Positions 21,223 through 37,472 of a stretch of 64,000 nucleotides of DNA are shown piece by piece. The stretch lies in the NCBI GenBank assembly GCA_018826895.1, contig JAHJYA010000049.1:23967-87966 (forward strand), given 5' to 3'. Position numbers and translations under genes: made by a program. Each line of letters starts with the position of its first letter. The stretch's first letter is position 1. The notes beneath the pieces were generated by a model that worked only from the letters and a program-made list of their open reading frames with translations, was not told the DNA's origin and searched no databases. This DNA comes from Gammaproteobacteria bacterium. Its GTDB lineage: Bacteria; Pseudomonadota; Gammaproteobacteria; Pseudomonadales; Pseudomonadaceae.

Positions 21223-21294
21223 GCCTCTGCGCCGCTGCCTGGCTGGAGCCGTGCCCGACAAAACTGCTAACGTTGCGCCTTTCCCGTCTGATCC

Positions 21295-24819
<3,525 letters not shown>

Positions 24820-24823
<4 letters not shown>

Positions 24824-25344
24824 GCAGCCAGCCTGCCGGTCGCCGTGTTGGCCGCGTCATGCTGGTGCTGGCCTGGGGCGCCGGTCTGTTGCTTGCGACC
24901 AAGTTTTTCGGTGAGTGGGAAACCCGTCAGCACAACCCCAATCAGCAACCGCTCTCGGTACACGGTGCGGACTTCATTGAAGTGCGCCTGCTCAGCAGTC
25001 GCCAAGGGCATTACGTGGCCGATGGGCAGATCAACGGGCAACCGGTGACCTTCCTGCTCGACACTGGCGCGACACAGGTGGCGGTGCCGGCGGCGTTGGC
25101 CGAGCGGTTGCGTCTGCCCAGCGGTGCGCCGGTGCAGATTCACACCGCCAATGGGCAGGCCACCGCCCACCGCACACGGCTCGAACGCCTGCAGGTCGGC
25201 GATATCCTGCTGCAGGACGTGGCGGCGCTGATCGCCCCCGGCATGCTCGGTGATGAGGTGCTGCTTGGCATGAGCGCCCTGAAACAACTCGAATTTACCC
25301 AGCGCGACGGCACCCTGGTGCTGCGCCAAACCACCTTGCAATGA
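24820..25344 (+). CDS. Retropepsin-like membrane aspartic protease (TIGR02281-type)
   Basis: N-terminal TM then [25 protein letters not shown] (DTG active site); GTGA overlap start. Confidence 0.85.
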
Positions 25345-25351
25345 GGCACGC

Positions 25352-27604
<2,253 letters not shown>

Positions 27605-27802
27605 GGTTTAGGCCCAAGGCTCTAGGCTGGCGCTCTTTATACCGGCGGCGCTGGAGTCATGGCGCAGTTTCAAGGATGATACCGTCTTGTGGCGTACCGA
27701 TAGCGGGCGCCATGAGCAGGACCGCGCTCGGCGTCATGCCCCACCGCTGGCCTGCCAACCCGATTTTGACTGCCGGCCCTGTTCGCCGGCCGGATGAGAG
27801 TG

Positions 27803-28507
27803 ATGAACGTCGTACGTCTACCCCTGAGCCTGCTGCTGGCCACCGTGCTGAGCGCCTGCGTAAGCAATGCGCCGGTGCCGCTGTACCAGCTCGATGCAGG
27901 TCCGGCTCATGCGCCGGTTAACGAGGAAGGCATTGCGGTCTTGCTCGGCCCGGTGTCCATCGCCGACTACCTGCAGCGTGAAGCCCTGCTGCAGCGCCAG
28001 GAAGATGGCAGCCTAACCACCGCTACCGGCGGGCGTTGGGCAGGTAGCCTGGCAGCGGACATCGATCAGCAACTGCTGCGGCAACTGGCCGCTCAACTGG
28101 ATACCCAGCGCCTGGTGCTGGCGCCAGCTGCACCGGGTTTCGTGCCCCAGGTGCAGATCAAACTGGCGATCAGCCGCCTGGATTCCGGGCCCAGCCGCCC
28201 GGCTGTGCTTGAGGCGCAATGGAGCCTGCTGAGTAAGGACGGCAAGCTGCTCAATGGCCGTCTGATTCGCCTGGAGGAGCCTCACCAGGGCGGCCTTGCC
28301 GATCAGGTGCAGGCGCAGAGCCGGGTCATGCAGAAGCTCGTCACCCAACTGGCCTCTGCGGTACGTAGCGCCGACAAGGCAGAGAGTGTGGCCCAGGCAG
28401 ACGCGGCGCGTAAAAAGGCGCCAGCGACACCTGCCAAGCCTGAAGCCCCTCCGCGTATGCCTGTGGCTGAGCCGATTCGTATCGATGCAGAGGTTTTTCG
28501 CTTCTGA
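27803..28507 (+). CDS. PqiC/ABC-type transport auxiliary-like lipoprotein
   Basis: Lipobox LLLATVLSACVS, then a PqiC-like region. Confidence 0.7.
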   Translation: MNVVRLPLSLLLATVLSACVSNAPVPLYQLDAGPAHAPVNEEGIAVLLGPVSIADYLQREALLQRQEDGSLTTATGGRWAGSLAADIDQQLLRQLAAQLDTQRLVLAPAAPGFVPQVQIKLAISRLDSGPSRPAVLEAQWSLLSKDGKLLNGRLIRLEEPHQGGLADQVQAQSRVMQKLVTQLASAVRSADKAESVAQADAARKKAPATPAKPEAPPRMPVAEPIRIDAEVFRF

Positions 28508-28578
28508 TCAAAGCCGTGGTGGCCCAGCCTTCACGACTCGGCGCCACACTGCATGATCAGCCTGCGTACCTGACGATG

Positions 28579-28620
28579 AAAAACGCCGCGAGCCTTATGG
28601 GGTTCGCGGCGTTTTTGTTT
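28579..28620. terminator. Rho-independent terminator (bidirectional-looking)
   Basis: AAAAACGCCGCGA...TTCGCGGCGTTTTTGTTT. Confidence 0.85.
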
Positions 28621-28645
28621 GTGCCCTTAGCGTGTTTTAGCTGCG

Positions 28646-30160
28646 CTACAGGTGCTCGTGCATACGCGCCAGCTGGCGCTCCAGCAGCGCAGGGTAAGGC
28701 TCAAGCAGGCGCTCGACGCAGCAGGCGCCCTCGGGGCTGGCGATGGCGCGAATCCGCGCATGCTCACGCACCAGCGGGTCGTCACCAATCTGCCGCTCAA
28801 GCAGCAGCAGGTTGCGGCTGTGCTGCGACAGGGCCAGGGCGCTTTGTGCGGTATCGCTAAGCAGCAGGTCACCCTGACTCAACTGCGCCAGGCCTTCACC
28901 CTGGGTCAGGCCGAGTTGCAGCTGCAGGGTAATGCCGCTGTCGGCCACTTCGATTTGCAGGGCATGGCCCAGGGCACGCATCAGCTCGCCACAGCAGATG
29001 GCGTGGGTCAGGTAATCTTCGCCGCTGTCCTGGCGGTGGAACAGCATCAGGCTGCTGCCATCGCTGAGTGTGTGCAGTTCGCCCTGATACAGCTCGGCGG
29101 CCTGGTTGAGGCAGTCGCGGTAGCGCTCCAACAAGTCCATCAGGCGGGCACGCGGCAAGCGCCGCAGTTGCTCCTGGGCACCCAGTTGAATCGCCAGTAC
29201 GGCACTGGGCTGGGGCGTTGTTGGCAGAGCTGCGGGGGCGTCGTAGCTGTCGTCTTGCAGGTCGGCGAAGGGATCGTCATCCGGCGTTATTGCCGTCTGG
29301 CGGTGAGGGCGCTCGTCTGCGAAGGTCGGGCCGTTGTCGAAGCTGGCGTCACGCAGGTCGCGTACCTGGAAGGCCTCGTCCTCGACGTAGTCATCATCGT
29401 CATGGGTGGGCAGGGCGTCGTCATCGAGGAAGGCCTCTGGCTCTTCTTCGTATTCGACCTCCGGCTTCTCCGGCACCAGGCGCGCCTGCAGTTGGCGCGC
29501 CAGATCGCCGATCTCGTCCTGGCGCCCAGCACCTGGGGCAGGGTCATCCGGGTCGCGCAGCCAGACCCGCAACTGCAGCAGTGGCGTCGAGATGTGGCGG
29601 CCCAGGCGCAGGCTCAGCGACAGGGTCAGTGCCAGCAGAATCAGGCTGAGAATGCCCATGCTCTGCAGGCTGATGGTCATGGGTTGTTCGAACTGCTGCA
29701 TGTCCAGGCTGATACGCAACTGCCCAGCGATCACTTCCTGGAAGGTGATCGGGGTCGAATACAGGCCGTCGGTTTCCCCCAGCATGTTCTTGCTTGGCCG
29801 GCTGCCGGCCTCGGCGAGGATGCGGTTGTCCACGCTGTAGATCGCCGCATGGGCGACCAGTGGGTTCTTCACCAGATTATTCAGCAGCACGTTGAGGCTG
29901 AGGATGTCGTTGGACACCAGCAGTTCGGTGGCTGAGGTCGCGGTCTGGGTGATCAGGCTGGTGCCCAGGGCTTCGGCCTGTTGCTGCATCGCATGCTTGA
30001 ACTGCATGCCGATGACCCAGGCGTAGATCAGCAGAGCCAGGGCTACCAGTAGCAAACTGTGGCTGGCGATACGCAGGGCAAGGGGTACTCGACGCTGGCG
30101 CAGGGCGTTGAACAGCAGGAGGAAGAAATTATCGGGTTTTACGGGGGCGGGCCGGTTCAC
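28646..30160 (-). CDS. Smp/AhpA-like membrane protein divergent to serB
   Basis: Two TM segments, periplasmic domain (SNDILSLNVLLNNLVKNPLVAHAAIYSVDNRILAEAG), then an acidic cytoplasmic region; next to serB as E. coli smp is. Confidence 0.7.
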   Translation of the reverse strand: MNRPAPVKPDNFFLLLFNALRQRRVPLALRIASHSLLLVALALLIYAWVIGMQFKHAMQQQAEALGTSLITQTATSATELLVSNDILSLNVLLNNLVKNPLVAHAAIYSVDNRILAEAGSRPSKNMLGETDGLYSTPITFQEVIAGQLRISLDMQQFEQPMTISLQSMGILSLILLALTLSLSLRLGRHISTPLLQLRVWLRDPDDPAPGAGRQDEIGDLARQLQARLVPEKPEVEYEEEPEAFLDDDALPTHDDDDYVEDEAFQVRDLRDASFDNGPTFADERPHRQTAITPDDDPFADLQDDSYDAPAALPTTPQPSAVLAIQLGAQEQLRRLPRARLMDLLERYRDCLNQAAELYQGELHTLSDGSSLMLFHRQDSGEDYLTHAICCGELMRALGHALQIEVADSGITLQLQLGLTQGEGLAQLSQGDLLLSDTAQSALALSQHSRNLLLLERQIGDDPLVREHARIRAIASPEGACCVERLLEPYPALLERQLARMHEHL

Positions 30161-30336
30161 AGAGCTCGGCTCTTATCGACTGAAAGTGCCGCGCAGTATA
30201 ACGGTCGACCCGCACAGGGCAAAGCGCTGCGCATGCCCGTACGGCGGTGAATATGGGTAGAATGTGCGCCTTTTCTCCGGTCCGGGCGCGTATACGCCGT
30301 ACCTCGACCGTTCATCACTGCCCCGGAGGGTGCGCC

Positions 30337-31551
30337 TTGCGCGAAATCGTCCTGATCAACATCACCGGTGAGGACCGCCCCGGCCTCACTGCGGCCATCA
30401 CCGGCGTTCTGGCCAGCGGCGGGGTAACCATCCTCGACATCGGCCAGGCGGTGATTCACGACACCCTGTCGTTTGGCATCCTGGTGGAAATTCCCGGTAC
30501 CGAGCAGGCCTCTTCGGTGCTCAAGGATGTGCTGTTCACCGCCTACAAGCTGGACCAGCAGGTGCGTTTCACGCCGGTGACCGAAGCGGACTATCAGCAG
30601 TGGGTGGCCGGCCAGGGCAAGGCTCGGCATATCGTCACGTTGCTCACGCGTAAGGTCACTGCCGAGCAGTTGCAGCGGGTCAGTGCGATCACCGCGCGCT
30701 ATGACCTGAATATCGACCATATCGACCGACTGTCCGGACGTATGCCCCTGGACACGCCGCTGGATCAGGGCAAGGGGTGCATCGAGTTCTCCGTACGCGG
30801 TGAGCCGCAAGACCCAGCGGCGTTGCGTGCCGAATTCCTCAGTGTGGCCCAGGCGTTGAACGTCGATATCGCCTTCCAGCGCGACTCGTTGTTCCGCCGC
30901 AACCGGCGCCTGGCGGTATTCGACATGGACTCGACGCTGATCGAGGCCGAGGTCATCGACGAGCTGGCCAAGGCCGCCGGCGTCGGTGAACAGGTGTCGG
31001 CGATTACCGAGCGAGCGATGCGTGGTGAGCTGGACTTTGCCGCCAGCTTTCGTGAGCGCCTGGCGTTGCTCAAGGGCCTGCCGGAAACCGTCCTCGAAGA
31101 TATCGGCGCCTCGCTGCGCCTGACCGAAGGCGCCGAAACCCTGTTCGCCGAACTCAAGCGGCTAGGCTACAAGACGGCGATCCTCTCGGGCGGCTTCACC
31201 TATTTTGCCAAGCAGCTGCAAGCCAAGTTGGGTATCGATTACGTGTTTGCCAACGAGTTGCAGATCGTTGATGGCCAGGTGACGGGCATTGCCGTTGAGC
31301 CGATTGTCGATGCCCAGCGCAAGGCCGACTTGCTGCGTGAGCTGGCAGCCAAGGAGGGTTTGCGCCTGGAGCAGACCATCGCCGTGGGCGACGGCGCGAA
31401 TGATCTGCCGATGCTGGCCATCGCCGGGCTGGGTGTGGCCTTCCGCGCCAAACCGCTGGTCAAACAGTCGGCCAAGCAGGCGATTTCCACCCTTGGCCTG
31501 GACGGCATTCTCTATCTGCTCGGGTTTCGCGATCGCGACAGCCTGGAGTGA
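30337..31551 (+). CDS. serB: Phosphoserine phosphatase
   Basis: ACT-like N-terminus MREIVLINITGEDRPGLT; HAD motifs VFDMDSTLIEAEVIDELA...LSGGFTYFA...GDGANDLPMLAIAGLGVAF; TTG start at 30337. Confidence 0.95.
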   Translation: MREIVLINITGEDRPGLTAAITGVLASGGVTILDIGQAVIHDTLSFGILVEIPGTEQASSVLKDVLFTAYKLDQQVRFTPVTEADYQQWVAGQGKARHIVTLLTRKVTAEQLQRVSAITARYDLNIDHIDRLSGRMPLDTPLDQGKGCIEFSVRGEPQDPAALRAEFLSVAQALNVDIAFQRDSLFRRNRRLAVFDMDSTLIEAEVIDELAKAAGVGEQVSAITERAMRGELDFAASFRERLALLKGLPETVLEDIGASLRLTEGAETLFAELKRLGYKTAILSGGFTYFAKQLQAKLGIDYVFANELQIVDGQVTGIAVEPIVDAQRKADLLRELAAKEGLRLEQTIAVGDGANDLPMLAIAGLGVAFRAKPLVKQSAKQAISTLGLDGILYLLGFRDRDSLE

Positions 31552-31583
31552 GTCGCGCAGGCCACCTTACGGTGGCCGCAGGC

Positions 31584-33653
31584 TTATTCGTCGTCGGCAG
31601 AGAAGTCGTAGTTCATCGACTGGCTGGGGCCTTGCAGGTAGTAACCCTGGATGTAATTGACCCCGGCCTGCCAGAGTGTGGCCAGCACGCTGGCGCTCTC
31701 GACATAGGGCACTATGGTCAGCTTGGCCTGGGCGTGCAGGCTGGCCAGTAGGGTCTTCAGGGCTTCCTGATTGTCGGGGTTGCTCAGGTCCTGGGAGAAC
31801 GAGCCGTCGACCTTCACAAAATCGACCTGCAGGTGCTTGAGCGTGTTGAACGGGTTCAGCGAGCAGCCGAACTGACTCAGGGCGACCTTGCAATGCAGTT
31901 CGGCCAGGCCCTGGGTCACCTGCTTGGCCTGCTTGAGGTAGGCAATCGCATCCGGTTCGCTGAACTGGAAGACCAGCGAATCTGAGGGTAGGCGCGCGGC
32001 TTTGAGGGCCACGCTGAGCCAAGGCAGCAGGGTCTGATCCTGCAGGCTGGCACTGGACAGGTGCACGAACAGGCGGGTGTTGTGGCCCTTGCTGCGGTGA
32101 TCGGCGAGTAGCTTGATCGAGTTGAGGATCACCCAACGATCGATTTTCTCGCCTAGGCCGGCTTCTTTGGCCGCATTGAGGAAGTCCGGTGGCGGTACTT
32201 CTTCACCTTGGGGGCTGAGCAGGCGCAGGAGCACCTCGTAGTGCTCGAAGTTGTCACCGCGCAAGCTGATGATCGGCTGAAACAGCAGGCGGAAGCTGTT
32301 GTGCTCCAGGGCCTGTTGGACCATGGCAATGACGTTGCCACGGTTGGCCGCGGCCGCCAGTTCATCGGCCGGGTTGAACAGTTTGAGGGTGTTGCCTTCG
32401 CTCAGTTCGTCGGCGCAGCGGTGGGCGCGATCAACGACTTCCTGGGCCTTGGGTGTCTTCTCGTTAACTCCGGCGACACCGATTGACAGCGTGGTCTGGG
32501 CCGTACGGCCGCTGACGTCGAACAGGTGGGCTTCGATCTTGCGCAGCAGGGCCGTCAGGATGTCTTGGCACTGCTCGGGCGTTTTTCCGGGTTGCAGGAC
32601 GGCAAACACATCATCGCCAAAACGTGCCAGTTGGGCATCGTCCGGGAAGTGTGCGCGCAGCAGGTTGGCCAGATCGGTGAGCAGCAAATCGATACCGGCC
32701 AGCCCGACTTCGGCGAGCAATGGAGCGTAGCGATCGACCCGGATATAGGCGAGGCTGGCTGGCTGTCCGTGACTCACGGCGCGCTCGGCGGCGCTGTCCA
32801 TCAACTCGAGGAAGTAGATGCGGTTGTACAGGCCGGTGACCAGATCCTGGCTGCTGATCTCGCGCAGCTTCTCTTCCAGCTCGGCATTCGAGCCTTCGGC
32901 GCGGATCACCACCTGGGTGCAGGGTTCGCCATCGTAAGTGGCCGGGGAAAAACTCATGCGCGCCTGGAAGGTCTGGCCGTCGGCCTTGACCCCGCTGCAG
33001 GTCAGTTCGGCACTGCCGTCGGCATTCTGGTAGTTCTTCAGGAAGTCCTTGAAGTTGCTCTGATCGCTGCCGCCGATCAGGTCGATCATCGGCATGCCTT
33101 CGAGCTCTTCGGCATCTTCGTAGGCGAACAGCTCCAGGTAGGCGCGGTTGGCGTAGATGTGCATGCCGTCGTGCACATAGGTGATCGCATCGACAGAGCT
33201 TTCCAGCAGCAGTTGGCAGCGTTTTTCCGCCTCACGCAGGGCCACTTCGGCCATCCGCCGGGCACGGCGCTCTTCCAGATTGGCCAACTCACGCTTGGCC
33301 ACCAGCACCAGGCGCTCGTCTTCGCCCTGGGGCAGCGCGTCCTGAGCGCCAAGCATCAGGGCGTCGGTGATACTGTCGGAGTCGTTGTCGGCCAGCAGTT
33401 GGATGACCGGAATATCCTTGGCCTGGCGGCGGATCGCATTGATCGCTTCGCCCGGTTCGAGGGCTTCGCTGCTGGGTGCACTGATCAACAGGTCCCAGCT
33501 TTGCTGCAGGGCCTGGGCAAGGTCGTCACTGGAGGTCAGACGGTGAACGCGCGTTGCGTTACCGGCATTGCGAAACAGGCTGACGATACGCTCGGCCTCG
33601 TTTTGCGAGTCCTCGAGCAGCAGGAGCCTTATGGTTTTTTTCTCGATGGCCAT
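31584..33653 (-). CDS. fimX: FimX-type REC-PAS-GGDEF-EAL protein with degenerate catalytic motifs
   Basis: GGDEF degenerate (RFGDDVFAVL), EAL degenerate (YEVLLRL); N-terminal REC-like and PAS domains. Confidence 0.88.
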   Translation of the reverse strand: MAIEKKTIRLLLLEDSQNEAERIVSLFRNAGNATRVHRLTSSDDLAQALQQSWDLLISAPSSEALEPGEAINAIRRQAKDIPVIQLLADNDSDSITDALMLGAQDALPQGEDERLVLVAKRELANLEERRARRMAEVALREAEKRCQLLLESSVDAITYVHDGMHIYANRAYLELFAYEDAEELEGMPMIDLIGGSDQSNFKDFLKNYQNADGSAELTCSGVKADGQTFQARMSFSPATYDGEPCTQVVIRAEGSNAELEEKLREISSQDLVTGLYNRIYFLELMDSAAERAVSHGQPASLAYIRVDRYAPLLAEVGLAGIDLLLTDLANLLRAHFPDDAQLARFGDDVFAVLQPGKTPEQCQDILTALLRKIEAHLFDVSGRTAQTTLSIGVAGVNEKTPKAQEVVDRAHRCADELSEGNTLKLFNPADELAAAANRGNVIAMVQQALEHNSFRLLFQPIISLRGDNFEHYEVLLRLLSPQGEEVPPPDFLNAAKEAGLGEKIDRWVILNSIKLLADHRSKGHNTRLFVHLSSASLQDQTLLPWLSVALKAARLPSDSLVFQFSEPDAIAYLKQAKQVTQGLAELHCKVALSQFGCSLNPFNTLKHLQVDFVKVDGSFSQDLSNPDNQEALKTLLASLHAQAKLTIVPYVESASVLATLWQAGVNYIQGYYLQGPSQSMNYDFSADDE

Positions 33654-33715
33654 GGCGGGATCAGGTCTGCGCCAAGCAGGCGCGAAGCGGCGGCGAAATA
33701 TGCTGAGCCAGGAAT

Positions 33716-35518
33716 CTACAGCGACTTCCAGAGTGAGTCAAAGTCTTCCTCCCCGCCTGGCGCGTGGGTTGCCGCGGGTGTGACGGGTGTCCGCTCATCG
33801 ACTGTATTCTGCTCGACGCTGCGGTATTCGAATTGGCTGAAACTGCCCGTGCTGGTCTGTCGCGAGCTGAGTACGGCACGGCGTTCGACGCCGCGGATAT
33901 TGATCATCACCTTGTTGCCTTCCTGAAATGGCAGGCGCGGCGTGATCACCGTGGCCGGGCGCGAGATAGCGCTGATTTCCGGGAGCAGCAGAGCGCGCAG
34001 GTACTGGCTGTTCTGCTCGGCCTTGCGCACCAGTTGCAAGCCACAGGCCTGGGCGTGGGGGGCGATCAGCTCGATGCCCATTTGCGTACCACCACCGCGT
34101 ACCTGGCGGATCCAGCGCACGACGGCGACGCTCCAGCCCTGTTCGGGGGAATCCTGGACGCCGAGCAGTTCGCCGGCCTGCAATTGGCTGGGGACATCCT
34201 TGGGCCAGGACAGGCAGTAGCCGCCCGGGCTGTGGTTGACGATGGGCAACTCGAAGGTAGGAAAGCTATCGCCTGTGCCATTGGCTTCAACAGTGGGCGC
34301 ATCGTCACTGGGCGGCTTGGCATATTCGATTTCCTCGAAGGGCATGCCGTTTTCCCAGTTATTGTGCTTTTGCGCATCGAAGGCGTTGGCCCAGATGTCC
34401 GATGCACCGGTCTGTGGTTTGAATACTGCAGTTGGGCTCGCCTCAATCGGTAGCTGCAGGACATCCTTGAACGGTTTTTTGCCTGCCAGGTAGAAATGCA
34501 GCGCGCTCATGCCAATGCACAGGGTCATGCTGCCCTGGCCTTGGGTGCGCTGGAAGGTACGCTCGGAAATATCGCCCCAGGCAGCGCTGAGGTGCTGGAG
34601 CATGTCGATGCTGAAACCTTCAGGTACCAGCAGGCGCGAGCTAGCAGTGCCCTCCAGATGTTCCTTGATCGCGTCGACCAGGGGCGTGGGGTCGATGCCC
34701 AGCGCATTCTGCAGTTCGCTCGGCTGGAACAGCGAGGTATAGCGCGGCGGACCGTCGAGCTGCGGCGCCACGGCAAACAGGCTGACGCTGGCTTTGCGTG
34801 GCTGCAGGCGCACCAGGGCGCTCCAGGGCTCGAGCACTTCTGCCAGGCGTGCGATCGCGCTTTGGCGCATCTGGTTGCAGCGTGCACAGCCCAGCAGCAG
34901 GGCGACCAGATAGGTTTGCTCGACGCTGAGGCCTTCGGTGTGTTTGGCCAGTGGGTCGCGAATGATCGCTGTCTGCAACTGGGCGTCCTGAGCGATCTGA
35001 TACAACTGATGCAGCTCCAGCCAGAGCCCTTCGGGAACTGGGCAGTACAGCTGGCTGGCACGAATGAGTGGCCCACACAGGCTGTGGCTGGCCCGTTGCA
35101 GGGCAATGCTGAGCAGCTGGTTGCGCTCGCGTCCGGTCTGCGCTGCCATACGCGCGATGATCAGCTTGTAGCCAACGGCGAGGTGGTTCTGCAGTGCCTG
35201 GCACAGGTTGGCGACCTTGCGCGGGCGCTCGTCGAGGACGATGGCCTGGCTGAGAAAGTGCCGCTCCAGGTGTTTGCAGACGAAATACACCTCTGGGCGC
35301 AGCAGCTCCAGCAGTTGCAGGCGATTGTCGGAGGGGGTCAGCAACTGATTGATTTCAACCAGCGCCTGATACAACTGGCGAGCCGTTTCGCCAATATTGG
35401 CTTTGGGTAACCCGGCGATCCAGCGCTTCAAATCGCGCGGGGTGGCTTCACAGAAGGACAGGCTCTGCTTGGTCGGTGTGGGCACACGAAGTAGCAAGAA
35501 GGGGCTCTGTTTATCCAT
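33716..35518 (-). CDS. Uncharacterized protein with a C-terminal PilZ-like region, upstream of fimX
   Basis: 600 aa; C-terminus ...SPGGYCLSWPKDVPSQLQAGELLGVQD...QMGIELIAPHAQ... resembles a PilZ beta-barrel. Confidence 0.55.
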   Translation of the reverse strand: MDKQSPFLLLRVPTPTKQSLSFCEATPRDLKRWIAGLPKANIGETARQLYQALVEINQLLTPSDNRLQLLELLRPEVYFVCKHLERHFLSQAIVLDERPRKVANLCQALQNHLAVGYKLIIARMAAQTGRERNQLLSIALQRASHSLCGPLIRASQLYCPVPEGLWLELHQLYQIAQDAQLQTAIIRDPLAKHTEGLSVEQTYLVALLLGCARCNQMRQSAIARLAEVLEPWSALVRLQPRKASVSLFAVAPQLDGPPRYTSLFQPSELQNALGIDPTPLVDAIKEHLEGTASSRLLVPEGFSIDMLQHLSAAWGDISERTFQRTQGQGSMTLCIGMSALHFYLAGKKPFKDVLQLPIEASPTAVFKPQTGASDIWANAFDAQKHNNWENGMPFEEIEYAKPPSDDAPTVEANGTGDSFPTFELPIVNHSPGGYCLSWPKDVPSQLQAGELLGVQDSPEQGWSVAVVRWIRQVRGGGTQMGIELIAPHAQACGLQLVRKAEQNSQYLRALLLPEISAISRPATVITPRLPFQEGNKVMINIRGVERRAVLSSRQTSTGSFSQFEYRSVEQNTVDERTPVTPAATHAPGGEEDFDSLWKSL

Positions 35519-35644
35519 CTAAATCGGGGGCTCCAGCACTGGCGCAGGGCAGTTTTGATTATCGGTAATGTCCCGAACTCTAGCAGTATCTGTCGACCAC
35601 CGCAGCCAAACCGGGTTCAGTCGGCCCCCATAAGTGGCAGCAGC

Positions 35645-35676
35645 TTCGCCGTTTCGCCAAGAAGCGCCACGGCGAA
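35645..35676 (-). terminator. Hairpin between psd and the upstream gene
   Basis: TTCGCCGT...ACGGCGAA stem. Confidence 0.4.
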
Positions 35677-35686
35677 GATCACTTAT

Positions 35687-36544
35687 TCAGGCACGGCTGC
35701 CGAGGCGCTGCCCCATGCGAACGCCGCTATTGGCGCACAGGCTCTCGGCCCACTGCACCTGATCCGGGCCAAACAGCACGATGGCTGTGGAACCGAGCTT
35801 GAAGCGTCCCAGCTCTGCGCCTTTTTCCAGCACAACAGGCGCGCGAGCGCTTTCGTCATAGCGGGTTCGCTTGAGTTGGCGTACCGGCGGCGTGATTAGG
35901 CCAGCCCAGACGGTTTCTACCGAGGCGACAATCATTGCGCCGACCAGCACGACCGCCATCGGGCCACGCTCGGTATCGAAGATGCAGACCACGCGCTCAT
36001 TGCGGGCGAACAGCTCCGGAACGTTTTCTGCGGTGGTCTGGTTGACCGAGAACAGGCGGCCAGGCACGTAAACCATTTCGCGCAGCGTGCCGCTCAGTGG
36101 CATGTGCACACGGTGATAGTCCTTGGGCGAGAGGTACACCGTGGCGAAGTCGCCGCCCATGAAGGGCGCGGCCAGGGTGCTGTCGCCGCCGAGCAGTTCG
36201 ACCACGCTGAAGCTGTGACCCTTGGCCTGGAAGATACGGCCATGCTCGATGCGCCCGAGCTGGCTGATGGCGCCGTCGGCCGGGCAGAGAACGGCATCGA
36301 CGGCGCTGTCCAGTGGCCGCGCACCGTCTTTGAGAGCACGGGTGAAGAAGGCGTTGAAGTGTTCGTAGGCGCTCAGCGACTCGACCTGGGCCTCGCTCAT
36401 GTCGACCTGATAGTGCTTGGCGAATGCCTTGATCAGCGGATTCTTGATCCACTCGATACGGCACTCGGCCAGGCAACCGATCAAGCGCGACAGCAGGTGA
36501 TGGGGCAGCAGGTATTGGCTGATGATGAACAGGCGTTGCTTCAT
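35687..36544 (-). CDS. psd: Phosphatidylserine decarboxylase
   Basis: Auto-cleavage motif LGST (FKLGSTAIVLFGPDQVQW); HRVHMPLSGTLREMVYVPGRLFSVN. Confidence 0.95.
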   Translation of the reverse strand: MKQRLFIISQYLLPHHLLSRLIGCLAECRIEWIKNPLIKAFAKHYQVDMSEAQVESLSAYEHFNAFFTRALKDGARPLDSAVDAVLCPADGAISQLGRIEHGRIFQAKGHSFSVVELLGGDSTLAAPFMGGDFATVYLSPKDYHRVHMPLSGTLREMVYVPGRLFSVNQTTAENVPELFARNERVVCIFDTERGPMAVVLVGAMIVASVETVWAGLITPPVRQLKRTRYDESARAPVVLEKGAELGRFKLGSTAIVLFGPDQVQWAESLCANSGVRMGQRLGSRA

Positions 36545-36592
36545 GGGGCATTCCTTGATAGCCGCAAGCGAGGCGGCGCGAGAAGTAGATAA

Positions 36593-37408
36593 TCAGCGTT
36601 CGATAGGGGTATCGGGGTGGTTGCCCCATTCGCCCCATGAGCCGGCGTAGGCTTTTACCCGTGGGTAGCCCAAGGCTTTGGCGACCAGATAGGTGAAGCC
36701 TGAGCGGTGATGTGTCTGGCAGTGGGTGATCACTTCCTTGTCGGGCGTAATACCCAGCGAGGTCAGCATGGCAGGCAGGTCCTGGCGCATGCGCAGGGCG
36801 CGGCTCGGGTCCATGCCGGCGGTCCATTCAAAATTGACCGCACCGGGAATATGCCCGGCGCGTGCAGCCAGCGCCTTCTCGCCGCTGTACTCCAGCGGGC
36901 CACGGGCGTCCCAGATGGCCAGGTCGGTGGCACCAAGACGGCTTTGCAGGTAGCTGCGGGTCGCCGTGGGGGCCTCGTGCAGGGTCAGTTGCAGGGTGCC
37001 GCTGGCTGCGGCCGGTTGTTCCTGGCTCAGCGGCAGGTCTGCCTCCAGCCACGCATGCAGGCCGCCGTCGAGGTAGTGGTAATGCGCGTGACCAATGACG
37101 TCGAGCAGCCAGATAAAACGCCCGGCCCAGCCGCCGCCTTCGTCGTCGTACACCACGTAGACGGCATCGTCACGGTGGCCCAGTTCGGCGAACAGGGCTT
37201 CCAGGTCAGCCTGCGCAGGTAGCAGACCAGGAGCCGGAGGCTGACCGAGCTGGGTGCGTTTGGGATCGACGAAGCGAGCGCCTGGCAGGTGGCCGGCGGT
37301 ATAACGGGCGGTGCTGGTCAGATCGACCAGAATCAGCTCGGGAGCGTCCAGGCGGCTGGCCAGTTCGGTTGGCTCAATCACCAGCGGCAGAGTATCGAAG
37401 GCGGACAT
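36593..37408 (-). CDS. rhdA: Rhodanese (thiosulfate sulfurtransferase)
   Basis: Two rhodanese domains, active site CQTHHRSGFT; start MSAFDTLPLVIE at 37408. Confidence 0.92.
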   Translation of the reverse strand: MSAFDTLPLVIEPTELASRLDAPELILVDLTSTARYTAGHLPGARFVDPKRTQLGQPPAPGLLPAQADLEALFAELGHRDDAVYVVYDDEGGGWAGRFIWLLDVIGHAHYHYLDGGLHAWLEADLPLSQEQPAAASGTLQLTLHEAPTATRSYLQSRLGATDLAIWDARGPLEYSGEKALAARAGHIPGAVNFEWTAGMDPSRALRMRQDLPAMLTSLGITPDKEVITHCQTHHRSGFTYLVAKALGYPRVKAYAGSWGEWGNHPDTPIER

Positions 37409-37472
37409 GCGCGGCCTCAGGCTAACGAAAGGCCCGATTGTAGCCCAAAGGCCGTAAGGGCGTTGCCATCCG

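Noticed and set aside
28652-29935. 427-aa plus-strand ORF opposite the Smp-like gene
   Set aside because: The minus-strand gene has TM segments and a serB-adjacent context; the plus frame looks non-coding.
32526-33926. 466-aa plus-strand ORF opposite fimX
   Set aside because: fimX domains are clear on the minus strand; the plus ORF spans the fimX 5' end and intergenic region.
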